Part shown: positions 17,037 through 26,798 of the stretch, in pieces
Layout: each line of letters starts with the position of its first letter
Numbering within the stretch: position 1 is the stretch's first letter
NCBI RefSeq assembly: GCF_900078385.1
Contig: NZ_FLQR01000010.1
Location: 62,001-126,000, forward strand
DNA length: 64,000 nt
Source: an uncultured Microbacterium sp.
GTDB lineage: Bacteria > Actinomycetota > Actinomycetes > Actinomycetales > Microbacteriaceae
Direction of reading: 5' to 3'
The notes under the pieces: model-generated
What the model was told of the DNA's origin: nothing
Databases searched by the model: none
The model's input: only the letters and a program-made list of their open reading frames with translations
Program-made: the position numbers and the translations under genes

Positions 17037-18164
17037 ATGGCACTTCGGGTCGGAATCATCGGCGGCGGGCAGCTGGCGCGGATGATGATCGCGCCGGCCG
17101 TCGAGCTCGGCATCGACGTCCGCGTGCTCGCCGAGGAGCCGGGGATGGCCGCCCACCTGGCCGCCACGGCGGTCGGCGACTACCGCGACGCCGAGACCGT
17201 GCTGGCCTTCGCGCGCGAGGTCGACGTCGTCACGTTCGACCACGAGCACGTCCCGCAGGACGTGCTCACCACCCTCGTCGACGCCGGGGTCGCCGTGCAC
17301 CCCGGCCCGCACGCCCTCTGGTTCGCGCAGGACAAACTCCGCATGCGCACGCGCCTCGCCGAACTGGGACTGCCCCAGCCGGACTGGGCCGCGGTCTCCG
17401 ACGCCGCGGGCCTCCAGGACTTCCTCGACGCGCACGGCGGACGCGCGGTCGTGAAGACGCCGCGCGGCGGCTACGACGGCAAGGGCGTCCGCGTGGTGTC
17501 GGCGCCGGACGACGTCGCCGACTGGCTCACGGCGCTCGGCGACGGCGGGGAGCTCCTCGTCGAGGAGCTCGTGGACTTCACGCGGGAGCTCGCCCAGCAG
17601 GTCGCCCGCCGCCCCTCCGGCCAGCTCGTCGCCTACCCCGTCGTGGAGACGGTGCAGCGCGACGGCGTGTGCGCCGAGGTCCTCGCACCCGCGCCGCACG
17701 CCTCGGCACGGCTCAGCGACGTGGCCGCCTCGATCGGCGCGCAGATCGCCGAAGGGCTCGACGTCGCCGGCATGCTCGCGGTCGAGCTGTTCGAGACCAG
17801 CGACGACCGTCTGCTCGTCAACGAGCTCGCGATGCGCCCCCACAACAGCGGGCACTGGAGCCAGGACGGCGCCGTCACGGGGCAGTTCGAACAGCACCTG
17901 CGGGCCGTGCTCGACCTGCCGCTGGGCGACGCGTCGCCGCGTCAGCCCTGGTCCGTCATGGTCAACATCCTGGGCGGCCCGCTCCGCGACGGCCTCGACG
18001 CCCGGCTGCCCGCCGTGCTCGACGCGCACCCCGCCGTGAAGGTGCACACCTACGGCAAGGATCCCCGCCCGGGCCGCAAGGTCGGGCACGTGACGGCGGT
18101 CGGCGACGAGCTGGACGGCGTGGTCTACGAAGCCCGGGCCGCCGCGGCGTTCTTCGCGGACTGA
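17037..18164 (+). CDS. purK: N5-carboxyaminoimidazole ribonucleotide synthase
   Basis: PurK uses ATP and bicarbonate to convert AIR to N5-CAIR in purine synthesis; PurE then rearranges it. The 375-residue protein has the N-terminal 'IIGGGQLARMMIAPAVELG' fold (shown by 'IGGGQLARMM'), the ATP-grasp loop 'TPRGGYDGKGVRV', and metal ligands in 'VELFETSD' and 'VNELAMRPHNSGHWSQDG' (family core 'NELAMRPHNSGH'). It is one of the few genes here with a clear Shine-Dalgarno (AAGGAG about 8 nt before the ATG). It is followed by purE after 51 nt. Confidence 0.96.
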   Translation: MALRVGIIGGGQLARMMIAPAVELGIDVRVLAEEPGMAAHLAATAVGDYRDAETVLAFAREVDVVTFDHEHVPQDVLTTLVDAGVAVHPGPHALWFAQDKLRMRTRLAELGLPQPDWAAVSDAAGLQDFLDAHGGRAVVKTPRGGYDGKGVRVVSAPDDVADWLTALGDGGELLVEELVDFTRELAQQVARRPSGQLVAYPVVETVQRDGVCAEVLAPAPHASARLSDVAASIGAQIAEGLDVAGMLAVELFETSDDRLLVNELAMRPHNSGHWSQDGAVTGQFEQHLRAVLDLPLGDASPRQPWSVMVNILGGPLRDGLDARLPAVLDAHPAVKVHTYGKDPRPGRKVGHVTAVGDELDGVVYEARAAAAFFAD

Positions 18165-18215
18165 ACAGCCGTGCCGTTGCGGGCATCTTCCAGCCGGGAC
18201 GCCTAGCCTGGTCGA

Positions 18216-18731
18216 GTGAACCGGCCGCTGCACTCGTCAGACACCCCGCTCGTGGGCGTCGTCATGGGATCCGACTCCGACTGGCGCGTCATGAGCGATG
18301 CCTCGCAGATGCTGTCCGACTTCGCGATCCCGCATGAGGTCGAGGTCGTCTCGGCCCACCGCACCCCCGACAAGCTGCTGCGTTACGGCCGCGAGGCGCG
18401 TGGACGGGGGCTCAAAGTGATCATCGCGGGCGCCGGCGGCGCCGCGCACCTCCCCGGGATGCTGGCCTCGCTCACGCCCCTTCCCGTGATCGGCGTGCCC
18501 GTGCAGCTCGCGACCCTCGACGGGCTGGACTCGCTCCTCAGCATCGTGCAGATGCCCGCCGGGATCCCCGTGGCCACCGTCTCGATCAACGGCGCGAAGA
18601 ACGCCGGCATCCTCGCTGCACGCATCCTCGGTGCGGACGACCACCGACTCGGCGACCGCCTCGAGCAGTACGCCCGCTCCCTCGAGGAGCAGGTGGAGGA
18701 GAAGAACCGCCGCCTGAAGGACGCTCTATGA
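18216..18731 (+). CDS. purE: N5-carboxyaminoimidazole ribonucleotide mutase
   Basis: PurE converts N5-CAIR to CAIR. The 171-residue protein shows the class I signatures '[11 protein letters not shown]', '[13 protein letters not shown]' with the catalytic histidine, and '[25 protein letters not shown]' (core '[11 protein letters not shown]'). The GTG start lies 6 nt after TAGCCT (18204-18209), so it has its own leaderless promoter in addition to any read-through from purK. Its stop overlaps the LCP gene by 4 nt (ATGA), joining purine synthesis to a cell-wall gene. Confidence 0.95.
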   Translation: MNRPLHSSDTPLVGVVMGSDSDWRVMSDASQMLSDFAIPHEVEVVSAHRTPDKLLRYGREARGRGLKVIIAGAGGAAHLPGMLASLTPLPVIGVPVQLATLDGLDSLLSIVQMPAGIPVATVSINGAKNAGILAARILGADDHRLGDRLEQYARSLEEQVEEKNRRLKDAL

Positions 18732-20164
18732 CCCTGCTCAGCCCGCCGCGCTCCACCCGGGCGCCCGCGGCGTCGGCGGGGGTGCTCCAGGACAGACCGC
18801 TGCGGCATCCGGATGTCTCGTCGCAGGCGGTCATGACGCGCCGCGCGTGGTGGCTCGTCCTGATCGGCTTCCTCATCCCCGGGTCCGCCCAGGTGCTCGC
18901 CGGCAACCGGCGGCTCGGCCGCGTGGGGCTCGGCGCCACCCTGGCCTTCTGGGTCCTCGCCGTCGTCGGCGTGCTGACCGCGGTGCTCTGGCGGTCGATG
19001 CTCATCACGGTGCTGACGAGCTGGTTCGTGCTGCTGCTCATCCAGGTGCTGTGCGTGGTCTACGCGGTGCTGTGGGCCGTCCTTGCCATCGACACCCTGC
19101 GTCTGACCCGACTCGTGCGCGCGCGTCCGCGGGCCCGCGTGGGCATCGCGGCACTGTCCGTGGCGCTGCTCGCGCTGTCCAGTGGCGGCGCCCTCGCCGC
19201 CGCGCAGTACGCCGGTTCGGCGCGGGAGGCCATCGCGTCGGTGTTCGGCGCGGGACCGAGCGTGCCGCCCTCTGACGGCTACTACAACTTCCTGCTGCTG
19301 GGCGCGGACAGCGCCAAGGGGCGCGACCACATGCTCTTCGACAGCATCTCCGTCGTCTCCGTCAACGCCGACTCGGGTGCCGTGACGATCACCGGCATCC
19401 CGCGCGACATGCGGAACGTGCCGTTCTCCGACGGACCCATGCGGGACCGCTACCCGGACGGGCACACCGGCCACGCCGACCCGGTCTGCGGATGGGACAA
19501 CAAGATCAACCAGCTCAGCACCGAGGTCGGGCTCTGCCTCGACGGCGAGGCGATGTACCCGGAGGCCGCCGAGATCGGGTCGACGCCGGCCATCGAGGCG
19601 ACCCGCGACGCGGCCGAGGGCGTGCTGGGGATCGAGATCCAGTACTTCGTCTTCGTGGACATGGACGGCTTCGCGGCGCTCATCGACGCACTCGGCGGTG
19701 TCGAGATCACGGTCGACGAGCGCCTTCCCACCGGCGCGCTGCACGAGAACGAGGACGGGTCGCTGTCGGGCATCACCGGCTGGATCGAAGCCGGCACGCA
19801 GCACATGGACGGCGACACCGCGCAGTGGTACGCGCGCTCCCGCTACACGACGAGCGACTGGGACCGGATGCGGCGCCAGCGCGAGCTGCAGCAGGCGATC
19901 CTCGCCCAGTTCACACCCATGAACGTCGTCACGCGGTTCCAGGACATCGCCTCGGCCGGCTCGCAGATCGTCGACACCGACCTGCCGGAGACGATGATCT
20001 CCTATCTCGCGGACCTCGCCCTGAAGGCCAAGGAGCAGAAGGTGACGACGATCGAGCTGACGCTCGAGAACGACATCGACCCCGACGAGCCGGACTTCGC
20101 CGCGATCCACGAGCTCGTCGACGGGGCGCTCCACCCCGCGGAGACCCCGGCGCCGACGCCGTGA
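18728..20164 (+). CDS. LytR-CpsA-Psr (LCP) family glycopolymer ligase
   Basis: LCP enzymes move lipid-linked glycopolymers onto peptidoglycan outside the cell. This 478-residue protein has an N-terminal cytoplasmic stretch, several membrane helices ('[19 protein letters not shown]', '[21 protein letters not shown]', '[20 protein letters not shown]'), and an outside LCP domain from about residue 190. The domain holds '[19 protein letters not shown]' (family Asp and Arg), 'TGIPRDMRN', '[19 protein letters not shown]' and '[21 protein letters not shown]' (core '[16 protein letters not shown]'). It is translationally coupled to purE. It is the likely wall-attachment step for the polymer made by the surface locus that follows; an LCP gene also occurs here in mycobacteria (Rv3267). 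Confidence 0.92.
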   Translation: MTLLSPPRSTRAPAASAGVLQDRPLRHPDVSSQAVMTRRAWWLVLIGFLIPGSAQVLAGNRRLGRVGLGATLAFWVLAVVGVLTAVLWRSMLITVLTSWFVLLLIQVLCVVYAVLWAVLAIDTLRLTRLVRARPRARVGIAALSVALLALSSGGALAAAQYAGSAREAIASVFGAGPSVPPSDGYYNFLLLGADSAKGRDHMLFDSISVVSVNADSGAVTITGIPRDMRNVPFSDGPMRDRYPDGHTGHADPVCGWDNKINQLSTEVGLCLDGEAMYPEAAEIGSTPAIEATRDAAEGVLGIEIQYFVFVDMDGFAALIDALGGVEITVDERLPTGALHENEDGSLSGITGWIEAGTQHMDGDTAQWYARSRYTTSDWDRMRRQRELQQAILAQFTPMNVVTRFQDIASAGSQIVDTDLPETMISYLADLALKAKEQKVTTIELTLENDIDPDEPDFAAIHELVDGALHPAETPAPTP

Positions 20165-20183
20165 GCGCGGTTAGGCTCCTCCA

Positions 20184-21308
20184 ATGACGGCGACACTGCG
20201 CATCGTGCTCGACCAGGTGACGTCGCCGACCGATCCCGATCTCGCGGTCGCGTCGGCACAGCTCGCCCGCGCGCTCATCGACACCGCCCCGGCCGGCTGC
20301 GAAGTCGCCGCCCTCATCCCCGCCGCGCCGGCCTCCGACGTCGAGGACCTGCAGCACCGCCTGCCGGGCCTGAGCGCCGTCGACCGGGCGGCACTGCCTT
20401 CGCGCCGGCTCGCCGCCGCGTGGCAGGTGGGCGTGCCCGCCGGGGCGGGTGGCGGCCTCATCCACTCCCCGACCCTCATGGCGCCGCTCGTGCGACACGA
20501 TCGCGCCCACGACCACGACCAGACCATCGTCACGCTCTGGGATCTGGATGCGTGGGAGCACCCGGGCGAGCATCCGCGCACGAGCGTCGCCTGGCAGAAG
20601 GGGATGCTGCGCCGCGCCGCCCGGTACGCCGACGCCGTGATCGTCCCCACGCATGCCGCCGCCGCGCGGGTCGGCGAGCTCGCGAACCTCGGGGAGCGGA
20701 TCCGTGTCATGTCGGGAGCGGCGCCCGCCGACTTCCGCGTACCGGCCGACGAGGTCGGCCGGCGGAGAGAACTCGGCATCCCGGAGGGGTGCCTGCTCGT
20801 CAGCGGATCCGCGGCCCCGTCGACCGGCCTCGGGGTGGCGTTCGAGGCGATCGCCCGTCACGGCGGCGACCTGCCCATCGTCGTCATCGACGCGCCCGAG
20901 GGCGGGGAGCCCGCCATCGCCGATCTCGCCGCGGCCGCCGGGGTGCCGGAGCGGCGGCTGCATGTCCGGACGGCTCTCGCGCCCGTCGACCGCGCCGCCG
21001 TCTTCGGCGGTGCGGTGACGTTCCTGGCGCCGTCGACGCGCACCCATTTCCCCTGGCGTGTCGTGGAGGCGCTGCGCCTCGGCGTGCCGCTCGTCGCGGC
21101 GGGGAGCGATGTGCACCGCGAGGTGATCGTCGACGGGGGAGTGATCGTGGAACCCGATGACGTCGACGCGTTCGCGGCAGCGATCGGTGCGGCGCTGGGG
21201 TCCGCGGAAGCGGCGGAGAGACTCGGGGTCCTCGCGGCCGACCGCGGCCGCGCGTTCTCCTGGGCCGGGGCGGCCGAACGCGTCTGGCAGCTGCACGCCG
21301 ACCTCTGA
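20184..21308 (+). CDS. GT-B glycosyltransferase (family 1/4-like)
   Basis: This 374-residue cytosolic protein has the two-lobed layout of GT-B enzymes: an N-lobe with '[12 protein letters not shown]' and '[18 protein letters not shown]', and a C-lobe ending in '[22 protein letters not shown]', where the donor-site 'E(x7)E' motif is relaxed, and then '[12 protein letters not shown]'. The donor sugar is not predictable. The ATG lies 6 nt behind TAGGCT (20172-20177), although only 19 nt separate it from the LCP gene. An early rhamnosyl- or mannosyltransferase of the wall polymer is plausible. Confidence 0.82.
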   Translation: MTATLRIVLDQVTSPTDPDLAVASAQLARALIDTAPAGCEVAALIPAAPASDVEDLQHRLPGLSAVDRAALPSRRLAAAWQVGVPAGAGGGLIHSPTLMAPLVRHDRAHDHDQTIVTLWDLDAWEHPGEHPRTSVAWQKGMLRRAARYADAVIVPTHAAAARVGELANLGERIRVMSGAAPADFRVPADEVGRRRELGIPEGCLLVSGSAAPSTGLGVAFEAIARHGGDLPIVVIDAPEGGEPAIADLAAAAGVPERRLHVRTALAPVDRAAVFGGAVTFLAPSTRTHFPWRVVEALRLGVPLVAAGSDVHREVIVDGGVIVEPDDVDAFAAAIGAALGSAEAAERLGVLAADRGRAFSWAGAAERVWQLHADL

Positions 21309-21388
21309 GGTCGCTTGAAACGGCGTGTCTCTCATCCAATCGGAAGATTCGGGTGGTATCAGGCGGTCACTTCCGTCACAATGGTCAC

Positions 21389-23650
21389 ATGTCACTTCCC
21401 CCGGTGCGCCGACGTGCGGCGAGCCCGAGAGCCCTCGCCGTCAGTCTCGTGGGCGTTCTCGTGGCGGCCCTGCTGAGCATCGTGGCGCCCGCGGCGGCTC
21501 AGGCCGCAGCGCTTCCGCCCTCGATCCTCGAGGGCGGGTTCATCATCAGCGACGCGGAGTACTTCGACAGCGACTCGCTCACCGCCGCCCAGATCCAGAC
21601 GTTCCTCACCGCGAAGGTCCCGACCTGCAAGGCGACGACGGGGCCGACGTGCCTGAAGAACTTCAAGACCGCCCTGCCGAAGAAGGCGGCGGACAAGTAC
21701 TGCAAGGAGATCGCGGCCAAGACGACCGCGACGGCCGCCGAGGTGATCGCCACGGTGGGACTCGCGTGCGGGATCAACCCCAAGGTCATCCTCGTGATGC
21801 TGCAGAAGGAGCAGGGCCTCGTCACCGCCACGGCGCCCACGGACTGGTCCTACCGCGCGGCCATGGGGCAGAGCTGCCCCGACACCGCACCCTGCTCCGC
21901 CGCGGCGGCAGGCTTCGTCAACCAGGTCTACCTCGGCGCACGGCAGCAGCAGGTCTACACGAAGAACCCGGACTCCTTCAACTACAAGCCGGGACAGGTC
22001 AACACCGTCAAGTGGCATCCCACCGCGTCGTGCGGCACCTCGAAGGTCTACATCCAGAACCGGGCCACCGCGAACCTCTACATCTACACGCCGTACCGTC
22101 CCAACATCGCGGCGCTCGCCGCCGGGTACGGCACCGGTGATGCGTGCTCGACCTACGGGAACCGGAACTTCTACAACTACTACGTGGACTGGTTCGCCCC
22201 GACGGCGTCGCCGTCCACCGGCGCCCCGGCGCAGATCGCCGCCTGCACGAAGCCCGCCGCAGCGGACATCGCCGCCGCGACCGGGACGGCCACGACCAAG
22301 GCCGCCGTCACGGTGCGCACGGCGCCGACCACACTGTGCGGGACGTCCACCAAGGCGCTTGCCAAGGGCGCCAAGCTGACCGTCACCGGCGCCTATGGGG
22401 CGTGGATCCGGGGGACCACGGGCGGAAAGACCTACTGGGCACCCAAGTCCGCGCTCTCCGTCTCCGTGCCCGCGCCGGCCGGCAGCGGCGAGGTCTGCGC
22501 TCTGCCGTCGGCGACGAGCATCTCGCCGGCATCCGGCACCGTCATGGTCACCACCGGCGCCCTCAACGCGCGCAAGGCTCCGTCGACGAGTTGCGACACC
22601 GGCAAGAAGCAGATCACGATGGGCACGGTCGCCGCCCGTACCGGCACGTACGGCGAGTGGTGGCGCGTCACCCTGAGCGGCTCGTCCTACTGGGTCCACA
22701 GCGCCTACGTCGCTGTGCAGAAGCCGACCCCGACACCGACGCCGACGCCGACTCCCACTCCGAAGCCGACCCCGACACCGACGCCCACTCCGAAGCCGAC
22801 GCCGACTCCCACTCCGACTCCGACTCCGACTCCCACGCCGACGCCGACGCCGACGCCGACTCCGACGCCCGCCCCGGCGGTCACCCTGTACACGGCCACC
22901 GTCGTCCACCTGCGCGCGAGCATGTCGACCACCGCCACCGCGCTGTACTCCTTCACGCCGGGCACCCAGCTCGCCGTGAGCGCGACGAGCGGCGCGTGGA
23001 GCAAGGTGACGCACGGATCGCTCCGCGGATGGGTGCGAAGCTCCCAGCTGACATCCGACAAGCCGACGGCCGCCGCGTCGTCCGCGCAGAAGACCACGGC
23101 CGCGCTGAATCTCCGCACTGCGGCCACGTCGAACAGCCCGGTGCTGACGACCCTGGCGAAGGGGACGAAGGTCACCGTCACCGCGACCTCCGGAACATGG
23201 CGCGCCGTGACCGTGGGCTCCCGTAGCGGCTGGGTCAACGGTCGCTATCTCACCGCCGTCGCGAGCACGCAGCCCGTGACCATGCAGGCGACGACGACCG
23301 TCAACCTCCGGGCCTCCGCATCGACCTCCGCGACGATCATCGCGAAGCTCGCCACGGGCACCAAGGTCTCCGTCACGGGATCCAGCGGCAAGTGGCGCAA
23401 GGTCGCGGTGGGAACCCGCACCGGGTGGGTGCACGGCGACTATCTGCGGGCCGTCGCCACCACGACGTCCAAGACCGTCAAGACGACCACCGCGGCTCTG
23501 AACCTGCGGTCGAAAGCATCCACGAGCGCCACGGTGATCACGGTGCTGCCGAAGGGCACGAAGGTGACGGTGGTCGCGAGCAGCGGCACATGGCGGAAGG
23601 TCACCGTCGGGTCCCGAACGGGCTGGGTGGCTGCTGCCTACCTCACGTAG
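21389..23650 (+). CDS. Secreted multi-SH3 protein with Pro-Thr linker
   Basis: A 753-residue exported protein. A signal peptide ('[19 protein letters not shown]...AAQAAA') is followed by an N-terminal domain of ~250 residues ('[20 protein letters not shown]', '[13 protein letters not shown]', six-plus cysteines) that resembles proteins annotated as hemagglutinin- or lysozyme-like, without a certain catalytic site. Then come two bacterial SH3-like repeats, a Pro-Thr tract (about residues 446-494) and four more SH3b repeats, each with 'LNLR.. ..LxxGTKVTV....GxWRKVxxGxRxGWV' spacing. SH3b repeats usually bind wall polymers or peptide stems. The ATG lies 6 nt after CACAAT (21377-21382). Position at the start of the surface locus suggests a wall-bound role. 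Confidence 0.85.
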   Translation: MSLPPVRRRAASPRALAVSLVGVLVAALLSIVAPAAAQAAALPPSILEGGFIISDAEYFDSDSLTAAQIQTFLTAKVPTCKATTGPTCLKNFKTALPKKAADKYCKEIAAKTTATAAEVIATVGLACGINPKVILVMLQKEQGLVTATAPTDWSYRAAMGQSCPDTAPCSAAAAGFVNQVYLGARQQQVYTKNPDSFNYKPGQVNTVKWHPTASCGTSKVYIQNRATANLYIYTPYRPNIAALAAGYGTGDACSTYGNRNFYNYYVDWFAPTASPSTGAPAQIAACTKPAAADIAAATGTATTKAAVTVRTAPTTLCGTSTKALAKGAKLTVTGAYGAWIRGTTGGKTYWAPKSALSVSVPAPAGSGEVCALPSATSISPASGTVMVTTGALNARKAPSTSCDTGKKQITMGTVAARTGTYGEWWRVTLSGSSYWVHSAYVAVQKPTPTPTPTPTPTPKPTPTPTPTPKPTPTPTPTPTPTPTPTPTPTPTPTPAPAVTLYTATVVHLRASMSTTATALYSFTPGTQLAVSATSGAWSKVTHGSLRGWVRSSQLTSDKPTAAASSAQKTTAALNLRTAATSNSPVLTTLAKGTKVTVTATSGTWRAVTVGSRSGWVNGRYLTAVASTQPVTMQATTTVNLRASASTSATIIAKLATGTKVSVTGSSGKWRKVAVGTRTGWVHGDYLRAVATTTSKTVKTTTAALNLRSKASTSATVITVLPKGTKVTVVASSGTWRKVTVGSRTGWVAAAYLT
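22724..22871 (+). repeat. Hexanucleotide minisatellite coding for the Pro-Thr tract
   Basis: About 148 bp of near-perfect CCGACN/CCSACN hexamers alternate between 'ccgacg', 'ccgact', 'cccact' and 'ccgaca', interrupted twice by 'aagccg' (Lys-Pro). Each hexamer codes for Pro-Thr in frame, so changes in copy number keep the frame and only alter linker length. The tract lies between the second and third SH3 repeats of the secreted protein. Confidence 0.9.
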
Positions 23651-23680
23651 GCGTCAGCCGGGTCTCCAGCTGCCGTCCGT

Positions 23681-23712
23681 TAGGATTGCTGGTGGCCCGC
23701 ATCGGGCAGTGA
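23681..23712 (+). promoter_or_regulatory. Promoter of the exporter genes with a possible six-codon leader ORF
   Basis: A TAGGAT -10 box (23681-23686) implies a transcript start near 23692-23693, giving a ~42-nt leader before the wzm GTG, unlike most genes here. A GTG at 23692 opens a 6-codon frame (V-A-R-I-G-Q, stop TGA 23710-23712) that would be leaderless. Whether it is translated is unknown. Confidence 0.4.
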
Positions 23713-23734
23713 CCCGGCGGCAACGAGGACATCA

Positions 23735-24625
23735 GTGACTCCTATCGACTACAGCGCCTTCGATACGCCTGGACGAGGGCGAGGCATCCTCGATGTCGTC
23801 CGTTACCGCTACCTGCTGCGCCTGCTCGTGGGCAAGACCTCCTCGCTGCGCTATCGCAACTCGGTGCTCGGGTGGTTCTGGTCGTACGTGCGGCCCACCG
23901 TCCAGTTCCTCGTCTATTACCTCGTGGTCGGTCAGATCCTCGGTATGCACAAGAACGTCCCCGCGTTCCCGCTGTACCTGTTCAGCGGCATCGTCCTGGT
24001 GAACCTCTTCAACGAGTCCTTCGGCGCGGCGACGCGGGCGATCGTCGGCAACAAGGCGCTCGTGCGCAAGATCTATCTCCCCCGCGAGCTGTTCCCCATC
24101 TCCGCGATCATCGGATCGTTCATCCACTTCCTGCCGCAGCTTGCGATCCTCATCGTCGTGAGCCTGCTGTTCGGCTGGATCCCCTCATTCGCCTCGATCG
24201 GCCTCATCCTCGCGGGCGTCGTCATCGTCCTGTTGTTCGTGACCGGGATCGGCCTCTTCTTCTCCGCCGTCAATGTGCGCTACCGCGACGCGACCAACGT
24301 CGTCGAGATCATTCGCACGGTCGCCACGTGGTCGGTCCCGACCCTCTACACGTGGTCGATGGTCTACGACCGGACGCGCGGGATCCCGTGGCTGTTCGAC
24401 CTGTACATGTCGAACCCGCTGGCCGTCGCGCTCGAGCTCTTCCACGAGGCCTTCTGGGTGCGCCTGCCCGATGTGGTGAACGCCGCCACACGACCGGCGA
24501 ACGCCGACTGGCCCCCGGCATTCGGTTACTACGTCATCGCCGCCGTCGGCATCATCATCTTCAGCCTCGTCGTCGGCCAGTTCGTCTTCCGGCGCCTCGA
24601 GCGCTCCTTCGCCCAGGAACTGTGA
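23735..24625 (+). CDS. wzm: ABC-2 type polysaccharide / teichoic acid export permease
   Basis: This 296-residue protein has six hydrophobic segments and belongs to the Wzm/TagG family, the membrane half of exporters for undecaprenyl-linked polymers. Conserved marks are the N-terminal cytoplasmic helix followed by 'LRYRNSVLGWFWSYVRPTVQFLVYYLV' (core 'SVLGWFWSYVRP'), 'NKALVRKIYLPRELFPIS' and 'NVRYRDATNVVEI'. The GTG start has a modest 'gagga' ribosome site. The stop overlaps the ATPase start by one base (TGATG). It probably exports the rhamnose/alditol-phosphate polymer built by the surrounding genes. Confidence 0.92.
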   Translation: MTPIDYSAFDTPGRGRGILDVVRYRYLLRLLVGKTSSLRYRNSVLGWFWSYVRPTVQFLVYYLVVGQILGMHKNVPAFPLYLFSGIVLVNLFNESFGAATRAIVGNKALVRKIYLPRELFPISAIIGSFIHFLPQLAILIVVSLLFGWIPSFASIGLILAGVVIVLLFVTGIGLFFSAVNVRYRDATNVVEIIRTVATWSVPTLYTWSMVYDRTRGIPWLFDLYMSNPLAVALELFHEAFWVRLPDVVNAATRPANADWPPAFGYYVIAAVGIIIFSLVVGQFVFRRLERSFAQEL

Positions 24626-25362
24626 TGTCCTCCACTCCTCAGCCCCGCATCATCGTCGAGCATGTGTCGAAGTGGTTCAACAAGCGCAGCAGCCGCTCGA
24701 TGAAGGATGCCGCCATCAACGTCATTCGCCGGATGCCGGTGCGCGCGCGCCAGTTCCAGGCGCTCGACGACATCAGCTTCATGATCGGCGAGGGCGAGTC
24801 GGTCGCCGTCATGGGTCTGAACGGGTCCGGCAAATCGACGACGCTGAAGCTCGTCTCCGGTGTGCTGGAGCCGGACGAGGGGCGCGTCTTCACCCGCGGG
24901 CGGGTCGCGGGCTTGATCGAGGTCGGCGCGGGGTTCCACCCCGATCTCACCGGCCGCGAGAACGTGTTCCTCAATGCCGCCATCCTCGGGATGAGCGAGA
25001 AGGAGACCACCGCGCGCTTCGACGAGATCGTCGCGTTCAGCGAGATCGGCGAATTCATCGACGAGGAGGTCAAGCATTACTCCTCCGGAATGTTCATGCG
25101 TCTCGCCTTCAGCGTCGCCATCCACGTCGAGCTCGACGTGCTCCTCGTCGACGAGGTCCTCGCCGTCGGCGATGCGCCGTTCCGCGCCAAGTGCAACGCC
25201 AAGCTGAAGGAACTCGCCGACCGGGGCGTCACCATGATGGTCGTCAGCCACAGCAGGAGCCAGGTCCGGGAGCTCTGCACGCGCGGCATCGTCATCCGCA
25301 AGGGGAAGCTCGTCTTCGACGGGCCCATCGACGAAGCGGTCCGCGTCCTCGAGGGGAAATAG
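24625..25362 (+). CDS. wzt: ABC transporter ATPase for polysaccharide / teichoic acid export
   Basis: The 245-residue ATPase has a long Wzt/TagH-type insertion before the first Walker site ('SMKDAAINVIRRMPVRARQFQALDD' region), Walker A 'GLNGSGKST', a 'YSSGMFMRLAFSVA' signature (SSGM in place of SGGQ, typical of this family), Walker B 'VLLVDEVLAVGD' and an H-loop in 'MMVVSHSRSQ'. It ends right after the nucleotide-binding domain, so it lacks the C-terminal carbohydrate-binding domain of long Wzt proteins. Export should therefore not depend on a terminal cap bound by Wzt. It is coupled to wzm; its stop is 2 nt from the stop of the convergent glycosyltransferase. Confidence 0.93.
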   Translation: MSSTPQPRIIVEHVSKWFNKRSSRSMKDAAINVIRRMPVRARQFQALDDISFMIGEGESVAVMGLNGSGKSTTLKLVSGVLEPDEGRVFTRGRVAGLIEVGAGFHPDLTGRENVFLNAAILGMSEKETTARFDEIVAFSEIGEFIDEEVKHYSSGMFMRLAFSVAIHVELDVLLVDEVLAVGDAPFRAKCNAKLKELADRGVTMMVVSHSRSQVRELCTRGIVIRKGKLVFDGPIDEAVRVLEGK

Positions 25363-25364
25363 GC

Positions 25365-26798
25365 TCAGCGGGGACGGGGCCGACGGCGGAACACCCTCCG
25401 CACGCGCGACGGCAGGAGCCGCACCGTCCAGTCCTTGAGGCGCCGCGCGGCCCGGCGTCGGCCGGCCACCGCCCCAGACCCGCCCCCGCCGCGTCGGCGT
25501 TCCGCGGTCACCGTCGTCTCCCGTGGCCCGAGCGCCGACGCCACCCGGATGCGGTCGCCCGCGTGCGCGGTTGCGTCCGGCGCGCGGAAGACGACTCCGT
25601 CTCCCGTGAACACGGTCCGCGGTGCGCCGGAGATCCGGGTGATACGGTCGGGAACGACGCGCTCCGCCGCCCGCGCGCCGAGGTCGGCGAGCACAGGCTC
25701 GACGATCGACGGCGAGAGGTGGGCGCGCAGAACGGCGGCGAGCGTGGTCCCCGGCGTCAGCGTACGGCCGGCGTCCATGAGCTCGAGTCCGATTCCGCCG
25801 TCGTCCTCCCAGGCGCGGACGTCGATCCGGTGGAGCGCATCGTCCGCGCGGTAGAACTCCGACATGGGGGCGTGACGCGCGATGGCGGCACCGACGGCCA
25901 CGGTGGCAGTGGTCGCCCGGAGCGCCGTCGGCGCATATCGCTGCCGCACGATGCGACTCACCTCGTCGTAGAAGACCTGGCGCCGTGCCGTGGGAAGGTC
26001 GCGCACGATCGGGGAGCGGAGTCTGCCGATCAGTTCGTTGCGCAGCCAGCGGCTGAGATAGCGCTCACGGGCGGCCCCGGCCGGCAGGTGATCCTCCACC
26101 AGATCGATGACCTCTTCGACCACGGCGTAGTAGGGGACGGGGTCGTACGACCGGAAACCGGCGTTCCGCCCGTCGTCCCGGCTCGTGTGGAAGTAGCAGT
26201 CCGTCTCGGCGTAGACCGAGACGACGTCCGCGCGCAGGTATGCCGCTGTGACGAACAGGTGGTCTTCGAGGCGCCGCGTGTCCTCCGGGAAGCGGAGCCC
26301 GATCCGATCGAGGAACGCGCGCCGGAACATCTTGTGGGGCGTCTGGCTGTCCTCGATGCGGTCGACGCCGATCTGCGCGCGCGGCACGGAGCGCCGGAAG
26401 AGCGCCGTCGGGACGCGGCGATCCACGCCGACCATCTTCCCGACGACGACGTCCGAGCCGTTCGCGTCGGCATACGAGGTGAGTCGTTCCAGCGCCTCGT
26501 CCCCGAGCCAATCGTCCTGGTCGACGAACTGGATGTACGAGCCGCGTGCCGCGGCGATTCCGACGTTGCGCGGCTGCCCCGGCCACCCGTGGTTCGCCTG
26601 GTGGATCACGTGGGCGTTCTCGCGGTCCGCGCACCAGGCGTCCAGCAGGCCCGCCGTGCCGTCGGTGGAGCCGTCGTCGACGAAGACCGTCTCGAACCGT
26701 TCGGTGGGCAGCGACTGCCTGTCCAGGGACCGCAGCAGCGGGTCGAGGTAGCGCCCCGGGTTGTACACCGGTACGACGACGCTGACCGCGATCGTCAT
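25365..26798 (-). CDS. Family 2 (GT-A) glycosyltransferase
   Basis: A 477-residue enzyme with an N-terminal GT2 domain: 'VVVPVYNPGRYLDPLLRSL', donor-site 'FVDDGSTDGTAGLLDAW', DxD-type 'QFVDQDDWL' and a probable catalytic region 'DTRRLEDHLFVTAAYL'. The C-terminal third is a beta-rich stretch ending in a very basic tail ('RRAARRLKDWTVRLLPSRVRRVFRRR' start), which may touch the membrane. It is the last gene of the rmlA-rmlB-rmlCD operon, overlapping rmlCD by 4 nt (ATGA), so a rhamnosyltransferase using the dTDP-rhamnose made by its neighbours is the best guess. Confidence 0.88.
   Translation of the reverse strand: MTIAVSVVVPVYNPGRYLDPLLRSLDRQSLPTERFETVFVDDGSTDGTAGLLDAWCADRENAHVIHQANHGWPGQPRNVGIAAARGSYIQFVDQDDWLGDEALERLTSYADANGSDVVVGKMVGVDRRVPTALFRRSVPRAQIGVDRIEDSQTPHKMFRRAFLDRIGLRFPEDTRRLEDHLFVTAAYLRADVVSVYAETDCYFHTSRDDGRNAGFRSYDPVPYYAVVEEVIDLVEDHLPAGAARERYLSRWLRNELIGRLRSPIVRDLPTARRQVFYDEVSRIVRQRYAPTALRATTATVAVGAAIARHAPMSEFYRADDALHRIDVRAWEDDGGIGLELMDAGRTLTPGTTLAAVLRAHLSPSIVEPVLADLGARAAERVVPDRITRISGAPRTVFTGDGVVFRAPDATAHAGDRIRVASALGPRETTVTAERRRGGGGSGAVAGRRRAARRLKDWTVRLLPSRVRRVFRRRPRPR

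Noticed and set aside
14669..18337. 1222-codon open frame on the plus strand
   Set aside because: It runs through accD5 antisense, birA, the PH gene and purK in a wrong frame. High GC keeps such frames open; no family features are seen.
22724..22871. CRISPR-like repeat array
   Set aside because: The units are contiguous hexamers without spacers and code for Pro-Thr in frame.
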